NCBI GenBank assembly: GCA_028875085.1
Contig: JAPPFU010000082.1
Span: forward strand, 1 to 8,795
Length of the DNA stretch: 8,795 nt
Origin: Chloroflexota bacterium
GTDB taxonomy: Bacteria; Chloroflexota; Dehalococcoidia; Lucifugimonadales; Australimonadaceae
Reading direction: 5' to 3'
Positions 6,310-8,795 of this stretch are shown piece by piece (position 1 is the first letter of the stretch; each line of letters starts with the position of its first letter). Under the pieces are notes generated by a model. That model was not told the DNA's origin. It did not search any database and was given only the letters and a program-made list of their open reading frames with translations. A program made the translations under genes and the position numbers.

Positions 6310-7571
6310 GCGCTGCGCACTATCTCGTCCACACGGAAGAGCGCCTGGCCGAGCACCCGCGCACCCTGGACGATGTCGTCGAGGTCGGCCCACTCCTCCG
6401 GGCAGTGGCTCCGCCCCTCCTTGCAGCGGATGAAGACCATGCCCGCCGGGGCGACGGGGGCGAGGCGCGCGGCGTCGTGGGAGGCGCGGCTGGGCAAGCG
6501 GCGGACGGGAAAGCCCAGGTCTTCGCACGCCTGGGCGACGGCGCCCTGCATGTGCTCCGGCAGCGGCACGGGCTGCTCCACGTGCTGCCACTCCACGGCG
6601 AGGTCAAGGCTGCGGCGGTCGGCGATGGCGCGGATCTCCTCGTCCACCGAGCGCCGCGCGATGGCCAGCGCCTCCGCGTCGGTCGAGCGCACCTCGACGG
6701 TCAGGTCGACGCGCCCAGGGATGACGTTGACCATATTGGGGCTGACGGAGAGCCAGCCGACGGTGCCGACGCCCTCCTCGATCATCCCCGGCGCGCGGGC
6801 GATGCGCTCCACGGCCAGCACCAGTTCGGCGGCGCCTGCGAGCGCGTCGCGCCGCTCGTTCATCGGCGTCGCGCCCGCGTGGTCGGCGACGCCCGTTAGG
6901 GAGACGCGCGCGCGGCAAGGGGCGGCGATTGAGGTTACGACGCCGATAGCGAGCGATTCGCGCTCCAGCACCGCGCCCTGCTCGATGTGCAGTTCGAGGT
7001 AACCGGCGATCTGGCCCAACTCGCGGCGCGCGGCCTCTACGTTGGCGCTGTTCCCGCCCAGGGCGTCGATGGCGTCCGTGAGCGCGTCGCCGAACGGGGT
7101 AACCGCGCCGCCGAAGTGCTCGCCGGTCAGGTTTCCCGCCATGATGCGGCTGCCCAACGGGCTGAGGTTCACGATGGTCGGCTCCTCGCAGAGGAAGTCG
7201 ACCACCTCCAGGGGCAGGGAAAGTTCCGCGCCAACCTCGTCGAGGCAGCGCGCGACCTCGAGGGCGCCGACGACGCCGACGATGCCGTCGAAGCGCCCGC
7301 CCGCCTCCACCGTGTCGGTGTGGGAGCCGAGCATCAGGACGCGGTCGCCTGCGCCGCCGCGCCGCCCGATGAGGTTGGCCGCCGCGTCGACGCGCACTTC
7401 CAGCCCCGTCTCACGCATGCGGTCGGCGAGCCACGCGCGGGAGGCGGCGTATTGGGGCGAGAAGGCGCGTCGCGTCCAGGGCAGGTCGGGGTCGGTGAAG
7501 CGCTCCAGCGCCGAGAGGTCGGCTTGGATGCGGTCGGGGCGTATGGGCAGGTCGGGGAATCCGGCGGTCAC
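6306..7571 (-). CDS. M20-family Zn-dependent amidase/carbamoylase (allantoate amidohydrolase/N-carbamoyl-amino-acid hydrolase type), 421 aa
   Basis: This dinuclear-metal amidohydrolase belongs to the group that includes allantoate amidohydrolase, beta-ureidopropionase and L-N-carbamoylase, which cleave ureido or carbamoyl groups. The visible metal ligands are H84 in GSHTDTVEAGGRFDG (82-96), D95, E130 next to the likely general base E129 in CEEP, H195 in LELHIEQG (192-199), and H365 in SRASHDAARLAP (361-372). The dimerisation (lid) domain lies about 215-330, with GVADHAGATPMNERRDAL (227-244), the usual substrate-binding stretch. About 410-420 residues is the family norm. In place of the common EEEGSRF it has CEEP followed by a longer LGSR segment (128-142), suggesting a distinct subgroup. 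The start is GTG with GGAGAG 7 bases upstream. It is first in a probable three-gene operon, overlapping the hydrolase by four bases and divergent from the transporter. The exact substrate cannot be assigned. Confidence 0.9.
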   Translation of the reverse strand: MTAGFPDLPIRPDRIQADLSALERFTDPDLPWTRRAFSPQYAASRAWLADRMRETGLEVRVDAAANLIGRRGGAGDRVLMLGSHTDTVEAGGRFDGIVGVVGALEVARCLDEVGAELSLPLEVVDFLCEEPTIVNLSPLGSRIMAGNLTGEHFGGAVTPFGDALTDAIDALGGNSANVEAARRELGQIAGYLELHIEQGAVLERESLAIGVVTSIAAPCRARVSLTGVADHAGATPMNERRDALAGAAELVLAVERIARAPGMIEEGVGTVGWLSVSPNMVNVIPGRVDLTVEVRSTDAEALAIARRSVDEEIRAIADRRSLDLAVEWQHVEQPVPLPEHMQGAVAQACEDLGFPVRRLPSRASHDAARLAPVAPAGMVFIRCKEGRSHCPEEWADLDDIVQGARVLGQALFRVDEIVRSA

Positions 7572-7662
7572 GGGTCGTCTCTCCGGGCGGATGCGTTGGG
7601 CGCGTAGGCTATCATCAAACGAAGGCGCGCCCGCAACGCGGCAGGCGCGCCTTCCTATTGCT
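7572..7662. promoter_or_regulatory. Divergent control region between amidase operon and EamA transporter
   Basis: This is a 91-base region between two gene starts. It holds GGAGAG (plus 7579-7584, read on minus), the amidase ribosome binding site, and TATCAT at 7610-7615 on plus, five of six to a -10 box and about 48 bases before the transporter ATG, though no good -35 is seen. The hairpin described separately fills most of the transporter side. No clear minus-strand promoter for the amidase operon could be picked. Confidence 0.35.
7621..7654. repeat. Perfect inverted repeat (hairpin) just before the EamA transporter start
   Basis: GAAGGCGCGCC (7621-7631) is exactly complementary to GGCGCGCCTTC (7644-7654), an 11-pair, GC-rich stem around a 12-base interval. 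Within the interval CCGC (7631-7634) can instead pair with GCGG (7638-7641), extending the stem around a 3-base loop with a small bulge. It ends 8 bases before the transporter ATG, has no T-run on either strand, and lies where a ribosome binding site would be expected. It could be an RNA structure in the transporter leader or a dyad operator between the divergent genes. Confidence 0.8.
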
Positions 7663-8571
7663 ATGGACTGGCTAGTCTACGGACTGATAAGCGCCCTCGT
7701 CTTCTCCGTGGTGTCCGTGCTGGACAAGCGGATGCTGCTGCGCTACTTCCCGAGCGTTCGCGCCTTCAACATGCTGGTGGGCGTTACGCAGATAACGGTG
7801 GGGGCGCTGGTGCTGGCCGCGATCCTGCCGTTCGAGGGAATCAGCAGCGTCAGGGGTACGGTGCTGGCCTTCACCTCGGGCATCGTGCTCGGCGCGAGCC
7901 TCGCCCTCTTCTTCTTCGCGCTGAGCCGGGTGGACGTCTCGCGCGCGACGCCGCTGTGGCTCACGTCGCCCATCTTCGCGGCGTTGCTGGCGATGGGCTT
8001 CCTCGGCGACCGGGTTACGCCGGAGCAGTGGGCGGCCATCGTCGTCGTGGTGGTCGGCGCCACGATGCTGAGCTACAACCCCGCGCCCGGGCGGCGCGGC
8101 TTCCTCACCGGCATCGTGGCGCTCGCGCTGCTGCTGGCGGCCTTCACGCAGGCGCTGGGCTTCGTCATCAACAAGGAGGCCAGCGCCGAGTTGACCGTTT
8201 GGACCAACAACGGGTGGCGAATGCTAGGGTTCGCGGTCGGCCTCATCCTGGTGAACTACAGGAGAGCGTCCGTCCGCGAGCTCACCGTCTACGTCCGCAA
8301 CCGGGCGGGGCTGCGGCTGATGGTTCTGACGGAGGGCGTCTTGGCGCCGCTGGCGAGCCTGGCGCTCATCGGCTCCATCACCACGGGGGCAATCGCGCCG
8401 GTTACGGCGGTGAGTTCCACGCGCCCGCTGTTCCTGCTCTTCATCTCGACGGCGTTAAGCACGCGCTTCTGGAACGTCCTGAACGAGCCACTCGACCGCA
8501 GCACGCTGCTGCTCAAGGTCATCTCGACGGCGCTCATTGTGGGCGGAACGGTGGGCCTAGCGCTGCTCTGA
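7663..8571 (+). CDS. EamA/DMT-superfamily transporter, 302 aa
   Basis: This is an inner-membrane permease of the drug/metabolite transporter superfamily, with two tandem EamA repeats, most often an exporter of amino acids, metabolites or drugs. Ten hydrophobic segments are visible at about 3-20, 36-57, 66-86, 95-115, 121-138, 147-169, 184-199, 217-237, 242-262 and 282-302. The first repeat ends with the usual SRVDVSRATPLWLTSPIFAAL-like helix (88-108, only part conserved) followed by LGDRVTPEQW (114-123), where the family commonly has a GE/GD-rich turn. The second repeat carries the equivalent GAIAPVTAVSSTRPLF (242-257) and LNEPLDR (273-279). The length is normal. The ATG is placed at the start of the first helix; upstream in-frame codons run through the hairpin and are not convincing. 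No Shine-Dalgarno precedes it. The gene is divergent from the amidase operon and could move its substrate or product, but specificity is not readable. Confidence 0.9.
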   Translation: MDWLVYGLISALVFSVVSVLDKRMLLRYFPSVRAFNMLVGVTQITVGALVLAAILPFEGISSVRGTVLAFTSGIVLGASLALFFFALSRVDVSRATPLWLTSPIFAALLAMGFLGDRVTPEQWAAIVVVVVGATMLSYNPAPGRRGFLTGIVALALLLAAFTQALGFVINKEASAELTVWTNNGWRMLGFAVGLILVNYRRASVRELTVYVRNRAGLRLMVLTEGVLAPLASLALIGSITTGAIAPVTAVSSTRPLFLLFISTALSTRFWNVLNEPLDRSTLLLKVISTALIVGGTVGLALL

Positions 8572-8579
8572 GCGCGCCC
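8553..8579. terminator. Candidate hairpin at the convergent ends of the transporter and VOC genes
   Basis: GGGC (8553-8556) pairs with GCCC (8576-8579) and GCGCT (8560-8564) with AGCGC (8571-8575), giving nine pairs with a 3-base bulge and a six-base loop that spans the transporter TGA. It lies between converging genes only 11 bases apart, so it could stop transcription from both sides. There is no T-run, so intrinsic termination would be weak. Confidence 0.3.
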
Positions 8580-8582
8580 GAA

Positions 8583-8795
8583 CTAGACGTGCTGGTCGAC
8601 GAGGATGGGATTGCCGTCCGGGTCGAGCGCCACGAAGCTGGCGGGGCCTGTGCCGTCCTCGTCCGCCTCGCTCTCCAAGACGACGCCCTGCTCCTTCAGC
8701 CGCCGCTGAATCTCGCGCACGTCGGCGAAGGGCGCGCCCAGCGGCTGGCCCGCGCCGTCCCAGCCGGGGTTGAAGGTGAGGATGTTCCTGTCGAA
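8583..8795 (-). CDS. VOC-family (glyoxalase/bleomycin-resistance-like) protein, C-terminal 70 residues (cut by window edge)
   Basis: Only the last 70 residues are in the window. The end reads as the second half of a beta-alpha-beta-beta-beta VOC module: a helix DVREIQRRLKEQGVVLES (25-42 of the visible part), then SFVALDPDGNPILVDQH (53-69), matching the family's common DPDGN-x-I closing strand. VOC proteins include glyoxalase I, ring-cleavage dioxygenases, fosfomycin and bleomycin resistance proteins and many of unknown role; which one this is cannot be told. The stop is TAG, 11 bases from the end of the convergent transporter gene. Confidence 0.8.
   Translation of the reverse strand, partial: FDRNILTFNPGWDGAGQPLGAPFADVREIQRRLKEQGVVLESEADEDGTGPASFVALDPDGNPILVDQHV

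Noticed and set aside
5251..7002. Long plus-strand open frame (583 codons) opposite the hydrolase and amidase genes
   Set aside because: It spans two firmly recognised minus-strand genes and their overlap, and its translation is low-complexity Ala/Arg/Ser with no family features.
7042..7662. In-frame 207-codon N-terminal extension of the EamA transporter
   Set aside because: It reads antisense through the amidase gene and the hairpin. The transporter's first membrane helix begins right at the ATG at 7663.

Overview
The window is GC-rich (clearly above 60% by eye) and densely coding, with short gaps, GTG and TTG starts, and start/stop overlaps between neighbours. It reads as an ordinary bacterial chromosome. 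The mix of genes (Cys4-type RecO, small nitroreductase, M20 carbamoylase-like amidase, single-domain maleylpyruvate isomerase/DinB-like protein, VOC protein, 10-TM EamA transporter) recalls free-living Chloroflexota of the Dehalococcoidia/SAR202 type. That is an impression from memory, not a demonstrated placement. No rRNA, tRNA, CRISPR array, insertion sequence or phage gene was seen.

Left part (1-4191, minus strand, transcribed right to left): recO, then an unrecognised 587-residue coiled-coil protein, then a 168-residue nitroreductase-family protein, then trpE running off the left edge. The last three are tightly packed: an 8-base gap, then a 1-base stop/start overlap. They probably share one transcript driven by a -10-like element in the 104-base gap after recO. 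If so, the first enzyme of tryptophan synthesis is expressed behind a gene of unknown function with no leader of its own.

Middle (4192-4823): a 59-base divergent control region separates recO (minus) from tag (plus, 3-methyladenine DNA glycosylase I), so two DNA-repair genes fire from one small region. tag most likely begins at a TTG codon behind a perfect AGGAGG.

Right-middle (4830-7571, minus strand): a probable three-gene operon of an M20 amidase/carbamoylase, an alpha/beta hydrolase overlapping it by 4 bases, and a maleylpyruvate isomerase/DinB-like metal-binding protein. Together they suggest catabolism or detoxification of small amides, esters or ring-cleavage products. The substrate cannot be read from the sequence.

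Right end (7572-8795): a 91-base divergent region holding a long perfect hairpin, then a plus-strand EamA/DMT transporter, then the C-terminal 70 residues of a VOC (glyoxalase-like) protein on the minus strand. The most novel item is the coiled-coil protein at 1523-3286, with five consecutive leucine/isoleucine heptads and a distinct C-terminal beta-rich domain. The next most interesting is the hairpin in the transporter leader.
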